A stretch of 64,000 nucleotides of DNA, taken from contig JAHEWK010000001.1 of NCBI GenBank assembly GCA_020740775.1, forward strand, positions 3,720,001 to 3,784,000, given 5' to 3'. Below, piece after piece: positions 32,727 to 43,288 of the stretch. A model generated the notes under the pieces. The model was not told the origin of the DNA. It saw nothing but the letters and a program-made list of their open reading frames with translations, and did no database searches. Every line of letters begins with the position of its first letter. The stretch's first letter is position 1. Origin of the DNA: Ilyonectria destructans. Taxonomy: Eukaryota > Ascomycota > Sordariomycetes > Hypocreales > Nectriaceae. The position numbers and the translations under genes are program-made.

Positions 32727-33867
32727 TTAATCATCCCGGAATGCTTCGTTGCGGGCTTGGACGTTTTTGTCGGACTCGTCCTTGGACGGCCGGTTGGCAA
32801 TCAAACGCTGATGAATTAGTCTGGAGCTCCATGATAAGATTGGGGATATATGCTTACCACAAGATTTCGCAACAGAATGGCAATCGTCACTTTGCCAACA
32901 GAAGGCACGTAGATGGAGGCCTTCTCCTTGATGGCCGGGCCGTCAAAGTTTCTGTACGATGAGAAGTTGATGCAGACGGCACCCTCTCGGATGAGATCGG
33001 TGGGCACCTTGAAGGACTCTGACGGCACACCTCCGATAACCACATCGCTCAGGGGAAGGCACTGCTCCAAGCCCCAGCCCTCCTTGTCTTGGACCTGGTG
33101 GCGGACCTGCTTGATACCCTGGCCACGAGTGAACAGCTGGACACCAGTAATATCAACCGAGTACACGGTAGCGCCATCGTTGGCGAGGAGTGCTGCCAAA
33201 GGACGGCCGTTGACTTCGGATCGGTTGATGACGGTAATAGTCTTGCCGAACAGGCGGTTGCCCAAAGCAAGGATGGGGTTGTAGATCTGGAGGTGCTCGA
33301 GGATCTTGACGACGGCAAGAGGTGTGCAGGGAAGGATCGACTTCTTGCGGTTCTCGGGGGCATCGAGGAATCGGATGTTGTGGTACATGTTGTAGAGGAG
33401 CTTGTGTCGAAGGCCCTCGACGTCCTTACCAAGCTCGACGGTCTCCTGGACGTACTTGTCGTGGGTAGGGTTCTGGGGGAAGATGGGGTAGTAGACGATC
33501 ATGCCGTCTACATTATCGTCCTCATTGGCCTTCGTGATCTCTTCCTCGAGGAGGTCCTTGTCGACGGATCGGAGATCAAACTTGAAGCCGCTATGGCATA
33601 CATCAGCATCAGTCCCGGAGGCATTCGCCGCGTTACCGGGCAATGATCCGCAGGATTGTCTCACTTCTCTTCGCATGTCTTCTTGGACCACTCGGCATAC
33701 TTGACGGCGGCGGGGTCACCGTTTGCGAGGAAGGCTGCCAGAGTGGGCTGGGCGGGGGCGTCGCCTTGCACCTTGGCGAGTGTCTCCTTGACCTCAACGA
33801 GGAGCTTCTTGGCGATGGTGTCGGCAGTGATGACCTTGCAGGTCTTGGGAATTTCTTGGGAGGCCAT
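32727..33867 (-). CDS. mtd1: Methylenetetrahydrofolate dehydrogenase (NAD+), Mtd1
   Basis: Three exons on the minus strand: 33665..33867, 32858..33590 and 32727..32807, giving 338 residues; introns are 74 and 50 nt and all phases match. Mtd1 is the cytosolic NAD-dependent enzyme that oxidises methylene-THF for purine synthesis. The N-terminal catalytic half includes NVDGMIVYYPIFPQNPTHDK and KSILPCTPLAVVKILEHLQI. The Rossmann part has GKTITVINRSEVNGRPLAAL and ATVYSVDITG, and later LSDVVIGGVPS and SVGKVTIAILLRNLV. The last exon adds RLIANRPSKDESD and a short polar tail. The size fits fungal Mtd1 (320-340), and there is no synthetase domain, unlike trifunctional C1-THF synthase. Confidence 0.93.
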
Positions 33868-35428
33868 TTTGAGTTTTTGGTTGGTCGGAACCCTTCAGTC
33901 TGGAGGAGCCGGGTTAGCATCCTTCCTTTCCACCCCGAATCTTGCTCACTCACAATGCGGCGAGGGCGGAATCGATCTGGGACTGCGATTAACCCCACTA
34001 TCAAGCTTGCCTTTAGACGTCGCTGTGTCTGTGTCGGGCGAAACGCAAAGTCAGCGTGATGCTCAGATCGAAGAATCAAGGCTTGAACGAGTCGAGAACT
34101 GCGTACCTGAAAGAGATGACTGACATCAATACGTGCACAGCAGTTGCAAGAAGAGGGGGATCATGTAAAGAGACCCCACCAAAGACAATGCCGCTCATGG
34201 AGGGGCAGTCGACTCGGGCCAGGAATTATCGCGAAAAAAAAAAAAAAAATTCAGCCGCGACCCACTGCCGACCAACTTACCTCCCACCTATGGGATGCGG
34301 GTGACGGCCTACCAGCGTCATGCGGAGAGAGAGAGAGAGAGCATGTGTTACGCACTCTAACACGGTATTCTTCCTGGAAAAGGCAAATCTGTGACTCGGC
34401 CGCGTACCTTCCGTTATTTCCAGAAACATCACTCCCCGTAGGAATGGAGCCCACTGAAGCCCCTGAGCTTCCAAAGTGCTTTGGCTTTGGGCCTGCACGT
34501 ACTTCGTACCTGCTTCGTACGGGCACAGTGCTCTCACTCAACATCCGTAGAGGTACCTGCCCACCAAACAACGCAGCCCGGCTCGGCAAATGCCAACTCT
34601 CTCCTCGCACCACCATCACCTCAGACCCTCATCACTCGCAACTCACCGGCGCGCCAATAGTGCCACGCCCAAACGTGCTGTCATTTTCCCCGACGTCCGC
34701 CAAGGTGGACCACTGAAAGTGCCAGTAAGATTGGCCGAGCCACGCTCAATCAAACCCACCGCCCGTACCTCGCACGCCAGAAGCCGCGGGCAAGGTACCT
34801 GCGACGTGCATCTCCGCAGAGGTGTCAGCGCCCCACCGCTACCGCTTTGACGTGCCCGGCCCAGCGAACCATCCATCGACTCCCTGCAGCTCGTCTACTC
34901 GATCCGCGACGTTGCCTCCCTCACGCTGCGCAACAGGACTGGCCACAGTACTCTTTAAGCCACCTGGTGTCTTCTGTGACCCTTGCGCCAAGCTCGCCCG
35001 ATACTTGATCATTTCTCTTCCCTTTCCAACCTTTTGCCCCCTTTTCATCCTCGTCACCCGCCTCACCCCTTCTCTCTCGGCTTTCTTTCCTCTGCCGTTG
35101 TTGCGCCGTCGACGCATCCCTGTTGAATTGCTGGGTAGGTCCGTTTACTGAAGACAATCTGGCCTCATGAATGCGACAGCTCAGCCTTGTCAGCTGTAAA
35201 CTAAACAACCACCACCACGCCCAGTTTTCTCCAAGAAGACGTGCCAGTTCGCCTTCCGATCAATCTCTACGCTTTCTCCCCGAAGGCCATTGATCTCTTC
35301 ACCAATCGCCCGTCCTTCTCCCTCTGCCTCCTTGGTCATCCGCACCTCCCCCTAGTTCACCCTCGAACATTGAACCATCGCCACGCGAGCCAACGACCCA
35401 CCCCCATTCCATCTCCTACGACTTCAAT
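33868..35428. other. 1.56-kb divergent intergenic region
   Basis: This lies between mtd1 (minus) and the plus-strand gene at 35429. It holds an A15-type run near 34231-34247, a (GA)n run at about 34325-34341, and C/T-rich leader sequence from 34980 to 35428. A GTAGGT donor near 35132 could mark a 5'-leader intron. No coding region is recognised. Confidence 0.5.
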
Positions 35429-36685
35429 ATGGCGGACAGCATGAACTACCTTTACACCATCGGTGGCTATGCCGCTCTGATTGGTATCGGTTATGTCGTT
35501 TACGTCTCGACCCAAAAGGACCGGAAGCGAGCCAGCGCTCCTCTGGCCAAAGCTCCCAAGGTCTTGCCAGCGGAGCCACGCAAAGAGGACAAGAAGAAGA
35601 AGCAACGCATGGCGAGCTTTACTTCCGAGGCCCAGGGATCTTCCAAGAAGGCAGCCAAGCCCAAAGCTAGTGCCGAGGTAGCCGAGCCCAACCCCTGGTT
35701 GAGCAACTCTCAGGACAACAGCAAGGATGATGTCGACAACATCAAATTTGCCAAACAGCTCGCCAAGGCACAGGAGGGCGCCAAGTTTGCTTCCAAGTCC
35801 GAGGGCGGAAAGCAGCGAGAGAAGTATGTCAAACAGTCCCGTGCCAACCAGATGGCTGGGAAGGCAGAGGAGAAGGAATCGGCTCCCTCCTCTACCACTG
35901 GCGCCGATGCGGATGACGACCAGTCACCCATCACGTCCCCCGAGGTTGGCCCTACCGTTGCAGGCGATGTCTCTGACATGCTTGAGTCGGTGCCGGCCCG
36001 CCCCGCCGTTCTGCGTTTGACCGACACTGCCCCTAAGCAGCAGAAGCAGAAGGTTGCCAAGGCAGCTGAGCCTGTTGAGACGAAGAAGCAACGCCAGAAC
36101 CGAAAGAAGGCTGAGGCTGCCAAGGCTGCTCGCGAGGAGTCTGAGAAGGAGCGCAAGACGCTCGAAGAGAAGCAGCGACGGACAGCTCGTATTGCTGAGG
36201 GCCGGGCCGCAAAGGATGGATCGCAATTCATGGCTGCCAATGGGAGCAAGTCATCTTGGACTGAGGGTGCCCCCAGCGCCAGCAAGTCTACCCCGGCTGC
36301 CAAGACTAACGGGTTCCACCAGCCGTTGGACACCTTTGAGCCAGTTTCTTCTTCTTCTACCACCACCACCACCACCAAGCCGGCTGCTGCCGCTAAGCCG
36401 ACTCAGGGTACTTGGGTGTCCTCTCTCCCCTCCGAGGAGGAGCAACTGGAGATGCTGAAGACTGACGAGGATGAGTGGAGCACTGTCAAGCCAAAGTCCA
36501 AGAAGGCGTCTAAGAATGAGTCTTCTGTCGACTCTGGTGACGAGCCGCAGGTCCGCCCTACTATTCAGCCCAAGCAGGCTGGAACCACCACCAAGCCCGC
36601 CCCATCCTTTGGATCATTCTCGGCGCTGAGCACTCAGGATGGGCCCGCCGATGATGAGGAAGAGGAGGAGGAGTGGGATGTCTAA
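35429..36685 (+). CDS. Conserved fungal membrane-anchored basic coiled-coil protein, function unknown
   Basis: Single exon, 418 residues, not recognised as a named family. Residues 8-27 (LYTIGGYAALIGIGYVVYVS) form one hydrophobic segment, followed by a long hydrophilic, Lys/Ala/Glu-rich region. KKQRQNRKKAEAAKAAREES (about 215-245) is a predicted charged coiled coil. A (Ser)n(Thr)n tract (SSSSTTTTTT) lies at about 310, and the tail is very acidic (DDEEEEEEWDV). The layout suggests a single-pass ER or outer-membrane anchor with a cytosolic, possibly ribosome- or RNA-facing tail. This is only a topology guess. Start at the first Met after a C/T-rich leader. Confidence 0.8.
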   Translation: MADSMNYLYTIGGYAALIGIGYVVYVSTQKDRKRASAPLAKAPKVLPAEPRKEDKKKKQRMASFTSEAQGSSKKAAKPKASAEVAEPNPWLSNSQDNSKDDVDNIKFAKQLAKAQEGAKFASKSEGGKQREKYVKQSRANQMAGKAEEKESAPSSTTGADADDDQSPITSPEVGPTVAGDVSDMLESVPARPAVLRLTDTAPKQQKQKVAKAAEPVETKKQRQNRKKAEAAKAAREESEKERKTLEEKQRRTARIAEGRAAKDGSQFMAANGSKSSWTEGAPSASKSTPAAKTNGFHQPLDTFEPVSSSSTTTTTTKPAAAAKPTQGTWVSSLPSEEEQLEMLKTDEDEWSTVKPKSKKASKNESSVDSGDEPQVRPTIQPKQAGTTTKPAPSFGSFSALSTQDGPADDEEEEEEWDV

Positions 36686-39600
36686 ATGCAAGCCATGACC
36701 AATCCAGACATCAACATGGTTGAACGTCAGTCATGATCCCTTCACCAGCACCTTGTACACTGGCCGTTAGGCAAACCACCACAAGCCCTTTCTTTTCTCT
36801 TCTTGTCCTTTTTCCTGTCCCTTTTCTTTTCAATCTTGTTTTTTTGTTCGCGCGCAAAATACTTGGATCCGAATGCACTGTCCAACAATCAACTGGACCA
36901 TGTTGTGACAGTGCAAGCGTTTGAGGCTGGAGTTAAGGTACCGGGGATATTTTTGGGTTGCGAAGGCATCCCCGACGAGGTGGCTGAGTGGGGGATGAGA
37001 CGCAGGGTGAAAACAAGTCACGTCCAAGGACAAGAACCGAGGCCCCATGACGGTCGTGGAGATGGTGGTATGCGTGCATTTGATTGAGGAGGATGGCCAG
37101 TGTACACTGAAGCAGTTACCGAGTCCCCACAAGGGAGATGAACAGGCTATAATATAAGTTGCAACTCGGATTTGACGGACAGCGGTGACGGTGCTATTGG
37201 ATTCCGTATGTGACCGAGTGATGAGATGTTCTAGGTTGTCTCGATAAATTCAATCTGACGTCTTGTGGACCTTAAAAGAGCTATTGTTTCAACTCGCACT
37301 CTGGACAAAGGGAAGGCGAGACAAGTGAGGGCTATACAGGACTGAGCGAAGGCTTCTCGTGGGAATGTGGTATGGTAGTATTCTGTGAGGGGGATGCGTG
37401 CAGGGATGGTCTGAGGCATGCAGGACGATAACGGAAGAGGACCCGGATTGAATGTGGAGGGTGGGATAGGGAAGTTGCGGGCAATACATAGTAGACATCT
37501 GCAAGACTTTGGATCTGCAAACAAGGAAGCCATTGGTGCCCTGGGTGCTCCGCGTGGCCTGGATCTTAGTCGAGCAATGGCTGCAGATACACACCGACCA
37601 CACATAAACCGCGCGTTGTTATTTGTACCGCACCATGGGCGAGTATTTTGTGCATAGGTCGCAAATACGTCTGGGTACGTCCCATGATAGCTACACATGG
37701 GCATTATGTTTGTAGAGAGTCAATGATGTTGCCTGTCAAGTCCGCAATAAGACCACGATGGCCGATGCAGAGAGTGCGATTGGGCGGGCGATGACAAGAC
37801 GCCAGTCTTGTGATCGGCAAGCGTAGCTAAAAGCAGTAAGACAGAGGATCCGTCGTTGACAACTGGGCCCTTGCATATCCTGGGGCGAATGGGATGCGGC
37901 GATGCAGGCTCATGTATGGCATGCACCACCCACAAAGCCCACAAAGTCCACCCAGTCTCGGCGGAGGCCACGTCGGATGGATGTTGCCAAGCCGGGTTGC
38001 GAGGGCGTGTTGGGCCGAGAATTGATCAACGGAGGACCGCCGAGGGGGGGCAAAGTTGCAGCGATGTGACGAGCGCGACGAGTGCGATTCGGACATGCGG
38101 GTTGCGAATGGGGCCGGGTGACGACAGACACCGGCTGGACTCGACTCGAAGCCTCCACCGCCTTTGCGCCAGTGCGGGCTCGGTAAGGTCGGGGTAAGTC
38201 TTTCCCACAGGCTCGGACTCGGGGACCGTGGGTTACAAGGCCAACAAGAGCCGGCGGAGATGCATTCGCGGCGAGAATTGCGGCGAGAATTGCGCCCACG
38301 ACGTCACCATTAGAACACGCCTCCCATCTCTCGCCAGCAAATTGGGGCCGCGTCCGCGGTGACTTGGCGGCCGAGAGTTTGTGTGCGAGCAGCAGCACCG
38401 AAAACCTTGAACCAAAGGTAACGTGTTACAGACCAACTGTGTGTCTGAGACGGAAGCTCCGTCGCTGGGCGGTGGCGACTGGAAGCCGACCCGGGTGGCT
38501 ACCGCACATCAAGCCCGCTGCGAATCTTGGTCGATGAGGTAAAGGATCAGTCACCCGCAATTGGACTCCGTAATTGGGAGGAATCCGCTCTGGGCGTGGC
38601 TCGGTGGTTCCCTTGCTGTGCAGATGCAGGCCGCGCAGGCCGCGGCGATGGGGGTGGATGTGGACAATATCGCTTCGTGCTCGGGGATTGGTGATGGGAA
38701 GTCGATGGAGACGGAGGGGGACAGGGATGCTTCAACATGGCCGTGGGGACAAGCCCAGGCCCAGGCCCAGCGCTGCAGCACCGGCCTGCTGGAGGGCAAG
38801 CGACCCGACCTGGACCTAGGTACCTCCCTAGGTAAGGTTAGTTGTTAGGTACGCGTTCTCGGCCACTGAAGCTCCTGGCGTCCACTGTAGTCTACTGCAA
38901 GCCCGCTGCAGCCATGCGTCAAACCCACTGCGAGCTGGAGATCCGCCGGGCGTCTGGGCCTACCTGGCAAGGCGTCCTCTATGCTGGGGGGCCGGGGGTT
39001 GGGTCGTTGACGAGCGAGGTGTACTTGCGTCTTGGTGGGGAATCGCCCGTGTTGGAAGGTCCCTGTTGATGCCCCCCCCCCCAGCTTCCCCCCTCCCGTA
39101 TCCCTCGCAACGTGCCATGGACCCTTGAACGTATGGATGGATTGACGGATTGGGTTCCATGGACGTATGCCCTCAATCTCCCAAGTTACCATTGCCACAT
39201 CCCCCTCACTTGCGCTCTCTCCCTTCCACCGACTCTTTGGGCACGATAGCTCTCTATTCCATCCTGCCGTTGCCACCTCTCGGCCCATTGTTTCGTTTAG
39301 TGTTTTGAGTTGTGTTCAGTTGTGTTGAGTGCTGCGCTGTGCGGGTGCATCGACCATCCATCCCCCTCGGTCCGTCCTCCATCACAACAGCGTCATGGCT
39401 CAATGCCATTAATAGCTACACTTCGTTTCGGCCTCATCATCTTCCATCACACATCATCACGCGCCTCGTCACGAACACTTGCTAGTGCGTGCATCTGCCG
39501 CACTGCGCCTGCGCCATTTGTCTCAACAAACAGCGACCCATCCCGTCCGTCGCTCAGTAGGCGCATCAGTGTTATATCTGAGACCCTTGCCCCCCGTCCC

Positions 39601-40350
39601 CAATCCTGACACCGACACCGTCGTCGCACAGCACCGCATTACGCACCGCAGTAGCCCACAGCCCACAACCCAACAGGCCAGAGCCAACACACGCAGCTGG
39701 TCGATTCCTTCAGCTGCGGCCAAAGCTTTGCCGTCTTACGCAGCTAGCCGTCTAGCCGTCCTATTCCTTCGCGAGGCGCTACAGCTACGAGCACCGCCAG
39801 GCACCTTTTGGTCTATCTAGGACCCTTCTGACTTCGACGGTTGCCGTTATATTGCTCGGCTAGCGGCCGCCGCACCTGCCTGTGAAACGACGTCGCCCCT
39901 GATCTCAATCTCCCCACACGAACGCGCCAGTCTCCCCCATTTGGCCATTTCCCATTCCTCTTGGCCCTCAATCAAACGCCCAAAACACTTTACGCCTCTG
40001 ACGAATTGCTCCGTCCAGCTGGTGCCCCGTACCCGTCTTGGCTCGTCGCTTCGCCCCCTCTCCGTGTCCCCTCGCTCCTCTCCAAGCGGCTGCTCCTTCG
40101 CATGGCGTTGACCTAGGCGCGCCTCTTTGTCCTCCGTCCATCAGCTACGTCGACTATAACGGCGCCGCTCATTTACAGGGCTCGCTGGCCGCTTCTCTCC
40201 CCTCCCCAGCTGAACCGCATCGCCAATCTTCCCGACCGACCCCTTTCCCCGTCCCATGTTGTAAATCGCCAGCATCATCTTCAGTGATCGACAGACTCAA
40301 GCAGCGACGCTTTTCATGCCCGGGCCCCGACCCGATCGAAGGCGACGACC
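36686..40350. other. 3.7-kb stretch without recognisable genes
   Basis: No open frame shows a domain or convincing exon structure on either strand. About 39070 has a run of 12 or so C; from about 39300 to 40350 the plus strand is strongly pyrimidine-rich and is probably the long leader of the gene at 40351. A large leader intron or a long non-coding RNA could lie here; I see no direct evidence for either. Confidence 0.5.
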
Positions 40351-41565
40351 ATGTCTTTCCCCATCGCGTTTCAATCCGCCGTCTTCTACATCGTCGCATG
40401 TACACCATGTGCCAAAGTTCGCCACCGACAGAAGGCCCGCGTTCAGGCAAAGAAGGAACGCCAGGAGAAGTCCAAACTCGAAACTGAACAGCCCGGCTTC
40501 TACCAGCACCCTTCACCCTTCAACACCAACCCTTACTGGAAGGAGGAGATCACAATGGGACCGACTCTCCCCAAAAAGTCTGTGAGCAAGAACTCGAGCC
40601 AGCGCGGTCTTACCAGCTCCGGCGGCGACAGCACCGCCCCCAGCATCTCGGAACACACCAATGTTGGCGAGAGTCGCCTCAACATCGCACCAAGCACAAC
40701 CGTCATTTCAGAGGATGACGGCCTCTCCGACGACTGGAACCGGCGGCGAGGATATCAGCGCGAAGACGAGGAACTATGGGGGCAACAATGGTCTGGCCAG
40801 AAGCTCATGAACGCCATCACCAAGGCACGCGACTCAGCCGGCCGCTTGATCGAATCCACACTCGGTATCGACAAGGAGGTAACGGACCAGGACCGAAAGG
40901 AGTTTTACTTTGCACCCAAGAACCCGCCCATCAACGACTACCACCCCCCCGTTGTCAGCAGCAAGTTCCCCTCCAAAGACGCCCACCGATGGATGCTCCA
41001 ACCGCCACCGTCCGCTAAGGTTATGGAGGGAAAGATTCCCGTCAGCCGTGCTGGCAGCTCTGGTAGCAAGTCGAGCGGCAAGACATTGATTAACGATGAC
41101 ATTCAGCTTGGACGCTTAGTGCACGAGAAGCTCGTCATGGAGAAGTTGAAGAAGGAGAACACCAACCCCACGGAAACCGAGTTGATCGAGTCGCTCTTCA
41201 TCACACGAACGAATCGCTCCCTGAGCTTAAACCGGACACGCAGCTTGTCCTTTGAAGCCTCCGATGACTCCACGGATAACTTCCACGACAGGCGGAGAAG
41301 TCGAATGCGACCAGTAGCCGCGCCGCCAGGAGCCGAGTCGTCTGACGACGAATCGGATGAACCAATTCCCTTCTCCCAAAGCGCCATGAACCTGGGCCGA
41401 CGCACAACATCAAGCCATGCTGCACAACGTCCAAATCTCGAAACCATCATCAGTACGAGGTCCCTCAGCAACAGCCGGATTTCCTCAACCCGCACGAAGC
41501 GGAAATCTATTCGGGCAAAGAGGTTATCAGGGGCTGCATCCCCAGTTGGTGATGACACCGACTAA
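40351..41565 (+). CDS. Conserved fungal protein of unknown function
   Basis: Single exon, 404 residues, start context GCGACCATGT. The N-terminus (MSFPIAFQSAVFYIVACTPC) is hydrophobic and ends in a Cys pair, followed by very basic KVRHRQKARVQAKKERQEK. It could be a short membrane anchor or a signal-anchor; true secretion is unlikely because of the basic stretch. Blocks that look conserved are HPSPFNTNPYWKEEITMGP, LWGQQWSGQKLMNAITKARD and STLGIDKEVTDQDRKEFYFA. The rest is Ser/Arg-rich and probably disordered and phosphorylated (RTRSLSFEASDDS). I recall similar fungal proteins annotated only as hypothetical, and infer no function. Confidence 0.82.
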   Translation: MSFPIAFQSAVFYIVACTPCAKVRHRQKARVQAKKERQEKSKLETEQPGFYQHPSPFNTNPYWKEEITMGPTLPKKSVSKNSSQRGLTSSGGDSTAPSISEHTNVGESRLNIAPSTTVISEDDGLSDDWNRRRGYQREDEELWGQQWSGQKLMNAITKARDSAGRLIESTLGIDKEVTDQDRKEFYFAPKNPPINDYHPPVVSSKFPSKDAHRWMLQPPPSAKVMEGKIPVSRAGSSGSKSSGKTLINDDIQLGRLVHEKLVMEKLKKENTNPTETELIESLFITRTNRSLSLNRTRSLSFEASDDSTDNFHDRRRSRMRPVAAPPGAESSDDESDEPIPFSQSAMNLGRRTTSSHAAQRPNLETIISTRSLSNSRISSTRTKRKSIRAKRLSGAASPVGDDTD

Positions 41566-42208
41566 TCAACGTTTACTCCTCAAGCAATGGCCGAAGGCTA
41601 TTCATATCCGCCCACCATCTTTCCTGCGACGTCTCCCTCACTCGCATTTTACACTCACTCTCTCATCCCCTTTCTCACACACTCCGTAACAACCCCTCAC
41701 ACCCTCACTCACACCCTCACTCTCATCCCTCACCCCCTTGCTCTCGCTTGCTTTCGTTGCGTCATTTCTCTTCGTCTTGGGTTTTACTCCTGTCTATAAG
41801 CATCATCATATGGGAAGGTCTGGATTGGCATTAGGTCGCATAGCAATCAGGCGCTGGCGTATTTGATTTTGTCTGCTTTGTCTTGGTTCTTTCAAAAGGA
41901 AGGCGGTTCATTTCGTTTATCGCCGATGGCGCAACCACAAAAGTGCCCTTATTTACGTGTTCTACTACACGGGGCATCATCCTTCAGCAGTTTAATAGCT
42001 GAAAAAATCGAAAAAGTTGCAAACTTTAGTTGAAATGTTTGGAACCCGCCTCATGAGACGTGTGTTTTGTCCCCGTGACCCCCTTGATGCTACCACATGC
42101 GACGCCGGGTCTTTTATTTCTCGGGGTATCCTGCCATGATGTTTCTTTATCCAAGCCGCCTAAAACGCCAGTCCATGCTAAAAGTAGTGCTTCCGGGGCC
42201 GTGTCACG
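41566..42208. other. Convergent intergenic region, no gene seen
   Basis: 3' flanks of two convergent genes. A CT/CA-rich tract (CACTCTCTCATCCC, CACACCCTCACT) lies at about 41650-41740. Nothing else recognised. Confidence 0.5.
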
Positions 42209-42826
42209 TCACAGGTGCATGCCCCCCTCGTTGTCATCGTCGGTCCCAAGATCCCGCATGCGCTCCTCCAAAGCCCGTCTCAGCTGCTCGTCGCTCAGGC
42301 TGCCGCCCGCTGGCTGGCTGGCCTGGCCGTCCATGTGCAGCTCTCCGTTCCGGATCGTACCCACCTGGAAGGTGCCGTCGCTCCATGGGTCACCGGCGGT
42401 ACCCGATGCCGATGCGTTCGTGGTCGGCGCGGCAGGAGTCGTGCCGTTGGTCTTCTCAGGCTCGTCCTCCTTCTTCGACTCGACCTCGTCCCGGCTCTGG
42501 AACTCCTCCCAGCTGAGCCCACGGTCCTCGACCTCGACGCGGATGATGGCGATGCGCTCGGCCATGCGGTCGATGACCTGGTCGTTCTCCTTGATGGCGT
42601 CGATGCAGTCCTGGTCGGGGGCGCTAGTACCCGAGGCGTCGGTTTCAGAGAGGGCGGTCGCAGAGCCTTCGGCGAAGGGCTTGAGCTGGTCGTTGGAGTA
42701 CTGCAGGTGGGCGATGGAGTTGCGGATCTCGAGGACTTTGAGGTGGAGCATGGCGATGGAGAGCTCTTTGAGGGCGGCGGCGAAGCGGGCCGGGGATATG
42801 GGGGTGGTGTCAGCGGAGGATGACAT
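42209..42826 (-). CDS. Tma17/Adc17-like protein (candidate proteasome assembly chaperone)
   Basis: Single exon, 205 residues from the Met at 42826, chosen for its CCGCCACCATG context; an upstream in-frame Met at 42943 would add 39 leader-like residues. A helical hairpin spans about residues 15-120: LKVLEIRNSIAHLQYSNDQL, a short break, then DAIKENDQVIDRMAERIAII. Yeast Tma17/Adc17 shows the same plan (ENSINHLQRSN ... SVRENEIVLNNY), a stress-induced chaperone that helps assemble the proteasome ATPase ring. Here the C-terminal 90 residues are acidic and polar and end RALEERMRDLGTDDDNEGG. The match is by short motifs and helix order, so the name is tentative. It is divergent from pcp1, 462 bp away. 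Confidence 0.6.
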   Translation of the reverse strand: MSSSADTTPISPARFAAALKELSIAMLHLKVLEIRNSIAHLQYSNDQLKPFAEGSATALSETDASGTSAPDQDCIDAIKENDQVIDRMAERIAIIRVEVEDRGLSWEEFQSRDEVESKKEDEPEKTNGTTPAAPTTNASASGTAGDPWSDGTFQVGTIRNGELHMDGQASQPAGGSLSDEQLRRALEERMRDLGTDDDNEGGMHL

Positions 42827-43288
42827 GGTGGCGGGTAGGATTCTTGTGGTGTTGACGAGTTCTGGGATTCTGTCACAGATGCAGAGGGCCTTGCAGGTTG
42901 AGGTCGATATCGGAGCTGCTTGAGCTTGGCTTGAAGGTGTCAAGAATCGCGGGGCAGTCGTTAAATGGAGTGGCGGTTTGGTGGGGTTCGCAGGCTTCCG
43001 AGCGTGGCGCGTTCCGCTGGTACAGAGGGCAGAGGTACGTACCTCCGAGCCTGTCCCACAGCTACTGACTACTGGCTACTGGCCGCTTACCACTGCACCG
43101 GTCCCATGGCGGGCGTTGTTGGCCATTGACAGCGGAGGCTCTAAAATTCCTCGGCCGTGGACACTAAATTAATTCATGCGTCCTCATCATACCATCCCCT
43201 CACGCACGACGCCGGCTGGATCGCCCTTTTCTGGTCTCGCTGCACCCGCGGCTCTGCAGAGCGCATTTTGCGCATTCCTTCATTCGCA

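Noticed and set aside
37231..37704. 157-residue minus-strand frame in the gene-free interval
   Set aside because: No recognisable motif, atypical composition (many Cys/His/Pro scattered), no intron or start support.
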